From NCBI GenBank assembly GCA_014925825.1, contig JACGCK010000061.1:186001-250000 (forward strand): 64,000 nucleotides of DNA, read 5' to 3'. Below are positions 12,602 through 25,019 of this stretch, in pieces; positions within the stretch are counted from its first letter, which is position 1; each line of letters opens with the position of its first letter. The notes beneath the pieces were generated by a model. That model saw nothing but the letters and a program-made list of their open reading frames with translations. It was not told where the DNA came from and did no database searches. This stretch comes from Pholiota molesta. Its lineage: Eukaryota > Basidiomycota > Agaricomycetes > Agaricales > Strophariaceae. The position numbers and the translations under genes are program-made.

Positions 12602-13536
12602 ATGCATCGCATCTCTCATGTACATATATCCTCTCCAAATTATGGAGAAGACAATATTATATTCGGACAGCACAAAATCATGTTTCTTCCTCCCTATTTA
12701 CATTTATTTTGCTTGCTTGATATAGCGACTAGATAGTGCTTATGTAGTTCTCTCCTTCTGCAATTCAATATATGGCTCATTGACAGAAAAATCATAGTAA
12801 TATCGGCACCGCTTCGTTCTCCTTATCTGACACTGTAGCCAATGAAGTGAGAAAATTGACATGGCTCTGTCACATTAATCACTGAATGCATCAGTCTATG
12901 TTACACCAACGTTTGATCTATATTTGGAAAGCCGATATCCATTTTCGGCTTTGTTTGTCTAATCGCTCAGAACCAGACAAAGACTTCGAAAAAAAAGTAA
13001 AATAAACCGATATGTTCGTTCCCGTGCGCGCCGCAATCATTCTTTTTCAAAATAAAATAACACATTCCTTATCAAATATAGATGTATTGATTTACATCAG
13101 AAGTTTCCCCATTTGCTTTTTTCTGGTTGATCAACCAGATTCAACTAGAAAAAAGTGCAAAACCAGCTTCCAAAAAAAGCTAGGTACCTTTCGCGCAAAA
13201 GCAACCCTATTACGTCTCCTCCTCTCCCAAAAGGGGCAATGATTGGCTGCAAAATCGGCACAGCAATGGCCACTTGTGCACGTCATGTAGAGATATGCCT
13301 GGCCACACACTATTCAAGTAGTGGAGGTCACTATTCTACAGAAAAAACGGATGAATATCACTCATTATTTTAGCTTTTTTGCTTTCTGACTTGTAACAAG
13401 CAAAAAACCAGGAAAAACCAGACAAGCAAACTGTGAACTTGCTGATGTAGTATGATACGAGATGAAGAGACAACGAAGAGACTCTATTTTTTTCCCCGTT
13501 CTGAGAAGCGTATGTTTCGGATTCAAGATTTCGCGA
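12602..13536. other. AT-rich intergenic, GUT2 to F-box gene 2
   Basis: Convergent 3' flanks. AT-rich with A and T runs; small frames only. No recognised element. Confidence 0.5.
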
Positions 13537-15263
13537 TCATTTGTAAAGTAATGCAAGATCCAGTACCGTTTGTTTGTCGCGAGTAGGGCCTGCTATTATA
13601 ATCCGACCCGAATTTACATCGAAGAGCGGACCAAATCCAGAGGCGCACTCGGGCCCAAAACGCTTCCATAGAGTAGAGGTGAGTTGACGACCTTCATCTG
13701 TTGACCGCGAATAACGCATCAAGGAGAGGCCACTAGAGACACAAACCAGTTTAAGAAAGTTATGTCAAATTAATCAGAACACGAAATACATACTGATTGT
13801 ACACAGTCACTGCGGTAGATTTTTGGGAGGTCGTCCACCGATTCTCGTCCATTCTCGATGGGAGCAGATTGACATGCTTGGTAATGACTGGGGGATTCAT
13901 AATGCTGTTGTCTGCAGCAATTGTAACATCGTAAAGTGCCTTGGTATCGTGAAAGGTAACGCGTGTAATGTCGGAGGAGTTAAATGCTTCGGACACTCTC
14001 CAATGTATGACATTTCGCGTTTTAACTGACCAAAGAGGACGCATAGAAAATTCTGCGCCAACCTCCGAAAATCCAGATATGGATGTACTTTGAGGAGCGA
14101 AAGTGTAGTCAAATAACCTGAGTTGCATCTTTTCGATAGCGAGCAGTCGATTGTGAGGAAGCAAACGAATTGAACGCTTAATGAAATTATTTTAGTATGT
14201 TGGATAGATAGGTGAATTCAAGGAGTGGACATACTGGACGGTGACTGCGAGGAATAATTCGCATTGAATAATCCGAGCCTCGGCCATCTGCTTGCTCCCA
14301 ATCAACGACAACGATGCAATATTCCTTGACAACACCCCATGTACAGTAATTTCCAAAGGCGACGTAAGGGCCCCGAAGCGATATAGCATACTGTAATTTT
14401 ACCTCAGGCAAATGTAAGAAGGAAGCTACGCAACGTGCGGTCAATGCAATACCCGCGTTGTTATCGTCGAGTTGAAGCTCGACGCGCCAAATCATGGTCT
14501 TGGGTGCCCGCGTAGGCGGTGGAGAGTTGACATCTGAGTAATCCACGCCGGCCTCGAATGTATTCCCGAGCATGGACAGCGCGAGGTTGAAAGCCAAAAC
14601 TGGCCCCCCCACATCCATGTCTACGGATAGAAGAACGGACGGCTCGACACCACTTTTATTGAATATTGGTGGAGTCAGGGATTTTCCGGTGATATTGGGT
14701 GCTTCAAGGTCGTAGGAGCTGACGGCGGCAGTATGGCAATCGACAACCAATAGCCATCGACACCCCTCAACGAGATGCATAACGGCAGCATCTACGGTGG
14801 AAATGACGCGCTCGCGAGCAGGAACCTCGTCGTTGGTAGTCCACCCAATTTGGGCACTTCTCCATTGCAAGATGACGTATTCGAGCTCATCCGATGTATA
14901 CATCTCGACAGGACGTTCTAACCGAGGCCGTTTCTCCTCCAAGATTGATGATAACGCAGCACGATGGAAAAGGTCCAGCCAGACGACTCGGGCTTTGGAA
15001 ACAATATAAAGATACTTACAAGTCTATTACTGAAGTCGTGAGTATAATCCATGCTCGAGAAAGGTTTCTACCTTTCGGATTCTTAAGATGTCCTTCCATT
15101 CCACGCCCTTCAATATCTCTGCCAATAACTCCAGAGGAAGGTCCTCGATCGGGGACGATTCCTCTACATCTACCTCCTAAGCGACATCATGCATCAGCTC
15201 TGATTAGAAAGGTTTAACACACACACATACCCTTTGAAGCTGCAGCTCAGTGAAATAGGGCAT
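13537..15263 (-). CDS. F-box protein 2
   Basis: Five exons assemble without frameshift: 15263-15231, 15176-15072, 15023-14235, 14176-13794, 13732-13537. The N-terminus after a short lead contains an F-box (EDLPLELLAEILKGVEWKDILRIRKTCKYLY), split by an intron whose acceptor is AATAG, then the typical continuation KARVVWLDLFHRAALSSILEE. The remaining about 400 residues are beta-rich with spaced aromatic motifs (CRWLLVVDCHTAAVSSYDLE, TMIWRVELQLD, VKEYCIVVVDWEQ, MQLRLFDYTFAP, GFGPLFDVNSGRIIIAG) and may form a beta-propeller-like receptor domain, though no WD signature is certain. Probable SCF receptor with unknown target. Confidence 0.8.
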
Positions 15264-16291
15264 CGCTTGGACCCAGGCTCAGATCTCTGAGAGCTTAAGC
15301 GCTTCAGTCTGCTTCAGTGCTGCGACGATCAGGGGTGGGTAGCTGATCAGCGTCGACTTAATCAGGCCTGCCAGTGCTTGCTATAGTATCCAGTTTGTTG
15401 GTGACTGTAGTACCTTCATATGACATGTATTTTATGGACGTCGAAGTGGTGCCGGCACATTGTGATTTACAAACTTTCAGCGCGGAATTTTGAGCGCCTG
15501 GCTCTTGACAAATGTAGCCAGATAGGAGAAAGTACTAGTTCGTAGGAAAGTACTAGAATGACCAGAGAGAGACTTAGAGTCGCCAGAACAGATTGCAAGA
15601 GCCGAGTCAGATTCTGCAAGGGTTCTCGAGAGCTGCAGGCGTGATGCCGAGGGTGATGACGTTATAAATAGATGCTGGAGTGGGAAATTTACACTGAGTA
15701 TGGAGGCCTAATTATAACTTTCAGTGCAAAGTGATTGTTCATGACGTTCAACGGTTCAAGTTCATCAAATCACTGAGTCTAGAAAGGAGGCTACCTTCAA
15801 GTTCCTCACACTTAGCTTACACACCATCAATGATTATAGTTGAATGATAGCGAGCCATGATTTTGAGACAGACCTCGATTCTGATAATATATACATGCGA
15901 CTAACTACAAATACAATGAGTGAATAATGGATGCCTTGAAAGTTGAACGTTGAAGCCCGAAAAATAATACTAGGGTATATGATTAGAGAAAAGATAGGGC
16001 CAGGACGAAAATGATGCCAGGAAGAAGACAAGGAAGGAAAAGAGATCGTGGAGGCGTCGTGTCGTAACCATAACAATGCCAATAGAACGATAACAGAAGA
16101 CAAGCGCAATAGTATGCTGGGGTTGATTGAAGAGTTGGAGAGGGGAGGTACCATGTATGGGAGACAGGAAGCGTTGAAGCTTCACAAGAAAGCGATATTA
16201 GCGGTGCCGTCATGGAGTGGCACCCGCAATAATAGATCAGCGGCATGTCTTGACAGACAAGTGCTTCCATCTTTCGAAGCGTATTTGGGCC
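15264..16291. other. Intergenic and probable 3' UTR of the RING-like gene
   Basis: About 1 kb. Minus-strand frames (15834-16270) are hydrophobic by composition but begin after the stop of the RING-like gene and show no domain. Confidence 0.4.
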
Positions 16292-17373
16292 TCATGACAG
16301 AAGTTTGTACAAAAACATCATGAAGGTCACAATGCTCATGAGTCGGCTGATCGCCCCCCAGGATGTGGAAAAAGGCGTGGTGCTCAGCGGGGTGGTAGAG
16401 GGGCTGGCCATGGCCAGCTTCAGAGGTAGTCCATGTGCAACGTTCTTTGTTTTGCCTTCCTCATCGCTATCGGGGGTCGATATCGTGGCCGATGAGGAGG
16501 AGGAAGAGGACCCAGGAGCGTGTGAATCCAACGTGTCATTGTCGTGTGGCTGGACGGCGATGAGAGGTGACGGAAGATATACCCCAGGTTTCGGCTTCGA
16601 CTGTTGGTTGGCGCTAAGCCGGCGCCGCCTGTCATGCGTGGGGACCTCCGAGGCGGGCAGGAGCGCGGGCGTAGCGAGCGAGAGAGTAGTGCTGTCAAGA
16701 GAACATATGTTTTCGCAGTTCGGACACCGCCCTTGCGCGTTGGGACCATGTAGCCACTACGTACATTCGGTTAGGCTGGAAAGACATCTCAAATGGAATA
16801 ACGTACATCTGCGAGGTGCTCCGTGCAGAATATCTTGCCACAACAGAGCGTCCGGCAAGGAACGACTGCATATTCAAAGCTTGGGATGCGATGAGTGTCG
16901 CGTGCGCCATAAGATGCGAGATCAGGACTCACCAGATCCCGCAATCGCGGTCGACTGATTCTTTCTTCAGAGAGCGTTCCTTGCCTGATGATGCCCGCCA
17001 TGACGGGCGTCGTGCAGGGACACGGGGCACAGCGATGCCGGCTTGTGCCCATTGCGCCATGAACGCATTGTTTTCTACGAGGTTCGGACTGCTCGCGGAC
17101 GGCGATTCAGCACCTAGATCCAAGATCCCACAGTCGTATTCCGACGCGCCTCGCTCCTCCTCGATGCTGCCTAGATTCAGGGGAGGTGGGATCGTGACAC
17201 GTTTGCGAAGGACATGGTTCCGGTGCGAGGGCGGTAAAGGTTGGGTAGAAGAGAATATTTGACAATTCGCAGATGGTGGCAAATACATTTTCGAGAGCGT
17301 TGGCAGTAAGACGGTCGTTTTGTATCCGTGAGCGCTGTGTCTGATGACAAGGATGTAAGGATATACATACCAT
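16292..17373 (-). CDS. RING-like zinc-finger protein with C-terminal hydrophobic tail
   Basis: The best evidence is a spliced Cys/His block: PCRTLCCGKIFCTEHLAD joined across an intron (donor GTACGT, acceptor TACGTAG) to WLHGPNAQGRCPNCENIC, which follows the pattern of the second half of a RING finger (CG-x-x-FC-x-x-H-x(n)-C-P-x-C). After it come a Ser-rich, acidic, disordered stretch and a final hydrophobic segment (SRLMSIVTFMMFLYKLL), consistent with a tail-anchored membrane E3 ligase. The N-terminal part reads NDRLTANALENVFATICELSNILFYP and, after an apparent frameshift near 17240, LGSIEEERGASEYDCGILDLGAESP. I chose an ATG at 17373 that is directly followed by an intron (17370-17341). The first zinc ligands are uncertain because of another likely frameshift near 17030. 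Partner and target unknown. Confidence 0.6.
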
Positions 17374-18407
17374 GCGAGGACCCTCCCTCCCACCACTCCT
17401 CGACTGCTGGTTCTGGCAATGGTAGATGAAGATTAGATCTGCTTCGGGCTCGTAGGGTCATAGCTCTGGACAATAGAACAGAAGGAAAGACAATAAGTAA
17501 GTGGAGGGTGATAGAACTTTAATAGAAGGTTTTCGGACCTTCACAAAGTCCAAAACAGTGAACACCTCGCACGTGATAATTACGCCAGCCGAGGCATTAC
17601 GTCTGGACTCTGAGATGCCGCGGAACTGCAACGAAATCCAGTTTGCTAGCCGACGACACAGGAAAATGAACATAGCATTATTGGCAGTATGTAGTGGCCA
17701 AAAATCTTCAACAGAACATCAATCGCTTATGGTCCGAAGCGCAACCGATTCAGAGCCATCGAAGTTGCCAATAAGTATGTAAACAATATTGTAAACCCAG
17801 TGCACATAAGTTTTTAAAGTTCGAAAGAAGATGACATTCACGATATATAGCCTTTAAATTTGGATCAGAAATTTCCGCAAGAAATATGATGGGTGTTAGA
17901 ACAAAACAAACGCTCAGTAAAACGCCTGCAAGCACCTCGCAAATTAGCGCCGAGCTATCACTATTCAGTCTAAGAGCTAGTCTACATCACTTCGAACAGT
18001 GTTGAGACTCTCATTTCCGTGTTTTGTGCATGTATTCTGCATAACAGAATTTCCATTATCGGATATGTTCCTTTCACGCATACATTTCAGTTGCTGGCCC
18101 AACGTACAAGTGGGATTCTAAAAATAACGCGCACAAGTCACCGACTTGAAAGGTTGGAGGAAGATACTTTGCGGGGGAAACGCAAGGGAAAAGTATCACT
18201 AGTGGTAGAGTCAGACTTTGGTCAGACTCGTTTTCATGTTGCTAGCATTCCCTCGCCCCCAAGGACTATACAAAAATAAAGCCGTGCGTACTCATGAGTC
18301 TGAGAATATAACGCAGAATTTGCCATACCACTTATCTTACACGATCACCCAAGCCCAGCTCAAGCCCCACTGCTAGGGATTACAAGTTATCAGTAGCCGT
18401 TGCAACA
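17374..18407. other. Intergenic, RING-like gene to carboxylesterase fragment
   Basis: Divergent flank. Reading frames at 17501-17782 and 18019-18279 (plus) show no domain. Nothing else seen. Confidence 0.45.
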
Positions 18408-19050
18408 ATGCTGAAAGCATCGGTTATTTTTGCCTCTCTCTTCGCTTTCGTGTCGGGGAAGTCCGCGAGTTTAGCTGGGGCCTACCACCTTGACTGGCGC
18501 TGATTTTGGTGGTGTTGAGTTCTTTGGAGGTGAGTAAAGCCTTCGGTTGATCCCATACTTGAGCAATTTCGACAACAGCAATACCTTTTACTAAACCCCC
18601 AATTGGCGCCCTTCGCCTCCAAGCTCCCGTTTTGACTACTTCCCTTGTGGGAGGTACCTTCCACGCCTCGAGCTTTGGACCGGCTTGCCTACAAGGGGTG
18701 CGTGTTTCTTTCCTTTCAGGTTATCAAATCCGCTTATTATTTCCTTTCAGGGTGTACCAGTAGACACGATATCTGAAGATTGCTTGCAGTTGAATGTTCT
18801 CCGGCCTTCAGGCGTGGCGGCTGCTGATGCAAGACTTTCGATTGTGTTTTGGATCTACGGCGGTACGCATAGTCTACCATGTACTTTACAAACCACACTT
18901 AGATTGAAAATGCTTTCTATTGGCTTTCTAGGCGGCGGATTTACTGGTGGGTACCTCGCCGTACTTATTCTGTCAATGAAAAATATAATAATCTCAATAC
19001 AGGAAGGAAAGTCAATGGTCAAATGGCCCCCGTCCAGTCACCGATGATCA
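18408..19050 (+). pseudogene. Truncated type-B carboxylesterase, copy A
   Basis: Only the 5' quarter of an alpha/beta-hydrolase esterase gene is present. From ATG 18408: signal peptide (MLKASVIFASLFAFVSG), then after a one-base shift near 18470 GPTTLTGADFGGVEFFGG, exon 2 IPFTKPPIGALRLQAPVL and SSFGPACLQG, exon 3 [20 protein letters not shown] (the EDCLxLN carboxylesterase signature) and FWIYGG, and a short exon with the oxyanion-hole glycines and GGFTG. Homology then stops; the next possible exon ends in a stop at about 19070. The nucleophile-elbow Ser, acid and His are all missing, so no catalysis is possible. It is closely related to copies B and C further right and lies just upstream of the metallopeptidase array. 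Confidence 0.75.
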
Positions 19051-19224
19051 CTAGAACCCAACGACGCTGACGCTGGTCTGTTAGCCTGTACATAAGTACG
19101 AGATATAATTTCAAGGAGATTCAGAGGAAATTACTTGGCACTAAGTACAGTTGATATATCAAATACTGATGGAAGCATATGGAAATGATGAAACGGCACA
19201 GCCCGCCCGGCCGTGACCCCGTCA

Positions 19225-19230
19225 TATAAA
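19225..19230 (+). promoter_or_regulatory. TATA box of M43 copy 1
   Basis: TATAAA, 122 bp before the ATG at 19352, in an otherwise GC-mixed upstream region. Confidence 0.4.
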
Positions 19231-19351
19231 TTCGCTTTTGGCAAATTGGTGGATTGAGCTGTTCATCTCGACCATCTCAAGGAGCAGGTCCTCCCAACGC
19301 TGAGCGTACTAACCAAACCAACCAAATCATCATAATCGGCAGGCCCGATAC

Positions 19352-20581
19352 ATGTTTTTTTCAACGTTTCTCGCATTCTGTCTGGCTGCGTCTCTTGTCG
19401 TTGCTGTCCCACGTCCTCAGATGGACGACACTCCCTATCCTCGCGACATTGCACGTCATAGGTATGTGATGATTCCATACGTTCTCACAAGCACTAGAGT
19501 AATGACTCATATATACACTTTAGAGGATGTGGTAGTCATATCACTGCTGCTCGCAAAGCTGCCTTTGAGCGTAAATTTCAAGCTCAACGTATGCCAGCAG
19601 AGTCGGAGAATGCAACTGCTACAGTCGACGTACATTTTCATGTCATCTATGCCAACGAGACCATTAAAGGTGGTTATGTTCCGTAAGTAGAATATTTCAT
19701 TCATTCTTCGTCCACCATTCCATTGCTAACGTCACAACAACCAGAGATTCGCAGATTGTAGCTCAGGTCGACGTACTCAACAAAGACTACAAGAGCACTG
19801 GTATCAGCTGGAATCTTGTCAACATTTCCCGTGTGCAGAGCGAAGATTGGTTCTTGAGGGTCGCCGCAGATAGGTTAGTTGCAATCTTTGTCCATTGTCA
19901 TTCAGGCGTCTGATAATGTCCTCCAGTCCTCAGGAGGCTGGAATGAAGCAACTTTTGAGGCAAGGAAACTCTTCTACTCTCAATGTCTACACTGTTGGGT
20001 AAGTCTTCCACTACTCATTTGATGATGCGACATATTAATTTATCTGAATAGCCTTGCTGAGGGAGCGGGACAGGGGCTGCTTGGATATGCCACCTTTCCG
20101 ATGGACTTCGCATCTAAACCCTCTAACGACGGAGTCGTCATCCTGTATTCCACGCTGCCCGGAAGTTCTTCCCCCACCTTCAATCTGGGAAGAACACTTA
20201 CACACGAGGCTGGCCACTGGTGCGGACTTTACCACACATTCCAGGTTCGTTTCTGAATACGTGTTTGGATATCTTTTCTTTGTGCATGGAGTAATGTTTG
20301 TTGTTAGGGTGGCTGCACCGGCGAAGGAGACATGATTGATGACACTCCCCCCGAAGAGTCTGCTGCATATGGCTGTCCTGCAAAGCGCGACACCTGCCCT
20401 GGTGGAGGTCTTGATCCAATTCGTGAGCGCTTTTTTAACAATGAATACGTTTGGAATCTTATCGATGCCTGCAGAGAATTTCATGGATTACACGGACGAT
20501 TCATGCATGACGGCATTTTCCAAGGGACAAGCAAAACGCATCAAAGCGCAGCTGAGGACCTTCCGTGGCATTAAAGTTTGA
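19352..20581 (+). CDS. Secreted M43 (pappalysin-like) metallopeptidase, copy 1
   Basis: Extracellular zinc endopeptidase of family M43B. Seven exons join cleanly into 294 aa: 19352-19461, 19524-19682, 19745-19873, 19927-19998, 20052-20244, 20308-20422, 20475-20581. Signal peptide [19 protein letters not shown]; a prodomain-like stretch; [42 protein letters not shown]; zinc-site [13 protein letters not shown] (HExxHxxGxxH); [16 protein letters not shown]; a Cys-rich [17 protein letters not shown]; and [18 protein letters not shown], whose NFMDY carries the Met-turn typical of metzincins. All key residues are present and no frameshift is needed, so this copy looks functional. It is first of three tandem paralogues on the same strand. 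Confidence 0.93.
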
Positions 20582-21378
20582 CCTCGTTACTCGGCTATTG
20601 ATGTATGCTTACGATATGATATGCGATGATACTTGGATTATACAGAATCTATTGAACAATCTGCGGCTCGTTAAGTGTCTTTGCATTGAACAAGTACAAT
20701 TAGTAACAGAAAATCCCAGCCTAGAAGTTTCTGTGGCAACCATCTTCACGACCTTACGCAGCATTACGCTAGATAACGCTGATGATGCTGCAACAATCAA
20801 TAGGGTGGCTGTGCTGGTCAATCTCGGTGACTTGTACACCTACCTAATTTGTGAAGACCAAGAAACCTCGAGGCTTCAATGACAACTTGCAGTGCAATGC
20901 GGACTGGGTGTCATCCCGCTAATATGATGGATCAGAAGCATGTACTCCATTCGGACGTAGGTAAGCGCTTAATTTGACACTATCGTTGGCATCTCTCATA
21001 ATTAAAAGTCGAGATAATCATGTTGTCGCGACCCAGCGCGACCCGCGAAGAAACATCTCTTGATGAATTCAACCCATGACACAGTTGATGCAAAGCAGGA
21101 TAGAACTATCTAACCCCGTTCTAAAGCTAGCCGAATTCAACAATTTGGCGTTCTGACTTCAATCAATGAGGTTTGGCCAAAATCTCGTTTGGCGGCCAAG
21201 TAGCCTCCGCAAGGCACCTATTATGGTTTCTTCAAATTCAATGACGTTCCGCTCACCACCTCAAGCCGCCAATCAACAACCAGCGACTCCTGTGCGGCTC
21301 GTGGCCACAGCATTCGCTATGACCCTATATCCTTGTGTATGCGACCTTCAGCGCTCTGCACTCTTTGGTTCTACTATC
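20582..21378. other. Spacer between M43 copies 1 and 2
   Basis: About 0.8 kb with no convincing coding sequence. The frame running into 21379 from 21166 is probably 5' flank in frame with the next gene. Confidence 0.45.
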
Positions 21379-22620
21379 ATGACCGTGGTTTATCGGTCAA
21401 CGCCATTGCTTCTGGCAGCTTGCATCACCTTGCTCAGCGCATTTTCTGTTGGATTTGGTGGAGTAACATTGCGCAGGCAGCCTCAGTGAGTACTTGACAG
21501 GATGTCAAGTGAATATAACATCACTAAAATATGGCATACAGGAATGAGTGTAAACTGCCATTCAGCAGCAACCAAAGTTCGGTAATGCTAGAGGCGTTTG
21601 CACAAGTCAACTCGGTCCGCAGGCAAACATCCGACTATGTCTTCGACGTTTACTTCAATGTGGTGGCTGCAAATCTGACTTACGAAGGTGGATGGGTTCC
21701 GTACGTAGATCTGATATTCCCTTATCTCGCAATACGCGAATTGATTCTGTATATAGCGACTCCCAGATCACCGCGCAAATGGAGGTGCTTAACGAGGGCT
21801 ACGCGGGAACCGGCATTCAATTTAGACATATGGATACGATACGCATTCTTTCTTCGTACTACTTCAATACGTTGGACGTCCCCGATACAGTTGCCATGTA
21901 AGTCCTATTTCTATTATGCCACCACCACCTGCACCAGCGCTTCGTGCTGATAGCATCGAAAAGGACACAAATAGTCTCCGACTACGGATCGCTGTTTCGC
22001 AAGGGAGGACAAGATACGCTGAATATCAATCTCATTGGGTATGTAAAATTCTTTGCTATAATTCATAGCCTTCTGTTTTTTTCATGCTTATTCTGCTTTA
22101 TTCCAGGTTCTCCGCCGATGACGATACCTACGGTTTCACGCTACTGCCATCATTATACGCAACATACCCTTCCGTCGATGGTAGCTATGTCAGATACACA
22201 TCCTTGCCTGGCGGATCCAGCCCCTACCGCCAAGGGAGCACTGTGATCCACGAGAGTGGGCATTGGCTTGGGTTGTTACACACATTTGAGGTAAGTGGCA
22301 GTAAAATAGCACTTTCCACACATTCGAAATTTTGAATCAATTTTACCTATAGAATGGGTGCGATGGCGATGGCGACGGTGTGGATGACACGCCTTCCGAG
22401 GCAGAGCCTGCGTCAGGGTGCCCGACTGGGCGTGATACCTGCCCACAGCCTGGCCCGGATCCTATAGTGAGTGTCGCCCTCTCACCCGTTGTCTGTCCTG
22501 GATTTACAGCGTTTGCGCTTCAGACAACTTTATGGATTATTCCGCTGAAGGGTGCAGAACGCGTTCACACCTGGACAGGTCGCGCGCATGCACAGCGCTA
22601 TTTCTGCATATCGTTCATGA
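21379..22620 (+). CDS. Secreted M43 metallopeptidase, copy 2
   Basis: Second paralogue. I chose ATG 21379 because it begins a signal peptide ([25 protein letters not shown]). Then a Cys-containing prodomain, [66 protein letters not shown], zinc motif [51 protein letters not shown] and [11 protein letters not shown] missing base near 22555 shifts the C-terminus; restoring the frame gives [11 protein letters not shown] and a stop at 22618-22620, as in the sister genes. The splice between VAM (about 21898) and [10 protein letters not shown] (about 21985) does not close in frame with any GT-AG pair I tried, so a further error or lesion lies there. Active-site residues are all present. Confidence 0.85.
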
Positions 22621-22991
22621 GTCAGTAATAGTATGTGATCGAAGTATAGAGCGATATAGGATAATTGCCCATGTAAATAGTATGTACACTAGGATCCCAC
22701 ACGGAGGAAGAGCCCAAGTAGCCAATCTTATCTTATCTCTTGCTAGGGAGTACAATCCATCGTGACACACCCTGGGCTGTGTTCTAATTGATGGCCACTT
22801 GGAGTCGATGGTTTACGGGTTGTACTAGGACTCCAACGTTGACCGTTGCAGTCTAAATCATCTTTGGCCCGGTGCCTTCAACGACGAACTTCGAGCAGGA
22901 CTCGAGCCCTATTTTATCGCTGCTGCTTGCCCGACTCAATTCTCAGATTCTCAATTTCGACGAAAGGCATCTGCTGATACTTCCCCATGCA

Positions 22992-24389
22992 ATGAGTTGG
23001 AGGAGGTCATATTCTACGTGGTGGCTATTGCTTCTGGGCCTATGCACTAGCACATTTGTAGCGGCGATACCCCTCCGACAGATATACCAACAGTCTGCAG
23101 TAGGCCCACGGTGCGTGCGCTTCCGCTGCACCTAGTACTTATTCTTGGAAATACTGACTCTCGTCCGCCTCGACCTCTAACAGCGCCCAGTGCCTCACGC
23201 ACATCTCGCCTGCGGACCGAACCACCCTCGAGCAAGGCCTCCTCGCAGCGCGCGGCGCACCCGCGCTCGTCGCGCGCGGCCTCCCGCCTTCCGGGGTGGC
23301 GCCCCTGGCGCTCGGCAACCAGACGTTCGCATTCAACGTCTCAGTCAACGTCGTCTACGCCAACGAGACCGCCGCGGGCGGGTGGGTCTCGGACGAGCGT
23401 ATCCGGGCGCAGATGGAGGTGCTGAATAGGGACTTTGCGGGGAGCGGGATCGCGTGGGTGCTGGTAAGGATTATGCGGATTAAGAGCGCGGACTGGTTTG
23501 TGAATGCGTATCCTGGATCGTGAGTGCTGCCTTGAACCTTGAAGAAAATGGATGGAACGGGTCATTGACCGTTTGAATAAATAATGCAGAGAGCAGGAGC
23601 AGGCGATGAAGATGATGTATAACATCGGCGATGCGGCGACGCTGAATGTCTACACTATGACGTGCGTCCCCCACCTTCGAGTATCCGTCGGCCTTCCGTC
23701 CGATTCTTACCTTGTGCATTTCTTATTCCGATAATATAGTTTCAACTCGACGACGAGCTCCCTCGGTACCGCCGCCATCCCCTCCGCGTACTACCGCGCG
23801 CCCAAGTCGGACGGCGTCATGCTCCGCCACGCCACCGTGGCCGGCGGCGCGCGCGCGCACTACAACATGGGCCGCACGCTGACGCACGAGGTCGGGCACT
23901 GGCTGGGGCTCTTCCATACGTTCGAGGTATGCACACACGACCGCCGCATCCTTATTCTTATCTTGTTTATATGAAATTTTGGACGCTGATGATGTTTTGG
24001 GTTGGGCGACAGGGCGGGTGCGATGGGGCGTCGGCGACAACGTCGCGGATACGCCGCCTGCGGCCTCGGGCTCGGACGGGTGTCCTGTGGGGCGGGACAG
24101 CTGTCCCGGAGGCGGCCCCGATCTCATAAGTGCGTTGAATTCTTTTCCATTTCTCTGCCATACCCTTGAGCGCGTGGTTTCTGATCCGCTCTGGGCGCGC
24201 ATAGATAATTTCATGGACTACTCGTACGACGAGTGCATGAGCTCGTTCACGAAGGGGCAGATGCAGCGCATGCGCGAGGCGGCGTGGGCGTTCCGAAGGC
24301 CTGGGGGGAGGACGGCGCCGCCGGTGAAGGTGAAAGCTGCCGCGACGAGGAATACTACATCTAGCTCTGTGGCCAGACATACTAGTTGA
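22992..24389 (+). CDS. Secreted M43 metallopeptidase, copy 3 (GC-rich)
   Basis: Third paralogue. Exons: 22992-23110, 23184-23519, 23590-23661, 23740-23926, about 24013-24129, and a last exon from about 24205 to 24389. Signal-anchor-like N-terminus (STWWLLLLGLCTSTFVAAI), then AQCLTHISPADRTTLEQGLL, FAFNVSVNVVYANETAAGGWVS, DERIRAQMEVLNRDFAGSGIAW, zinc motif HEVGHWLGLFHTFE, the DTPP and GCPVGRDSCPGGGPD segments, and NFMDYSYDECMSSFTKGQM. One base is missing in the GGGG run near 24024-24029. The tail (about 25 residues, basic, Ala/Thr-rich) is longer than in copies 1 and 2. From about 23180 onward the coding GC is visibly higher than in its two neighbours, with many GCG/CGC codons. Confidence 0.87.
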
Positions 24390-25019
24390 TTCTGCATCAG
24401 AAAAGGAATAGATATGTCTTCTGAAATCTGATGGCCTGGCAGAGCCTGGCAGCGACTATATACCCAAGGATCCCTGAAGTAGGTTCTTACTTAGGCAGCT
24501 TTGGGTGGGATTTGAATTGGCTAGCTGGACTGATCTATCATCATCTCAGGCGTTCAAAAAGCAGTCTAATGTGTGATAGTGATAGTGATAGATTATACAC
24601 AGCATTGGCCCCTGCCAGGCCACTGTGTCCCGAAGATTATCCCGATACATGCCAGCTACGTATCTTCGCCTCCGGACCCAGAGCACATTGATCATACAGA
24701 GATGTCCCTCCAGCTCTTTGCCTAGACGTCCATATGACCCCCATACCCAAGGTAATCAAGAAACCATTCCCGCACCACCTGTACTACTTCTCGGCAGATT
24801 GACCAACCAATCCAGAGGCATAGCTGGGACCAATATTAGTGTGTCATCAAAGATGTGGAGGATTTCATCAGTAAAATTTCCGAGTAATCATTTAATTTCC
24901 CTGTTGTTCATAATAATAATGAGCTCGGTATATTTCAATCCCTCCAGTGCTATTAGATGACAAGACAGAATTAACCTCATTAGAGACTTTCTGTGATCTG
25001 CATTTAGTATTTTCGGATA
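24390..25019. other. Spacer after the M43 array
   Basis: No gene recognised. Contains a short GTGATA tandem repeat near 24570-24592. Confidence 0.4.

Noticed and set aside
16292..17373. A membrane enzyme suggested by hydrophobic minus-strand frames at 15834-16270
   Set aside because: These frames begin after the stop of the RING-like gene and lack splice links to it; their hydrophobicity comes from T-rich composition.
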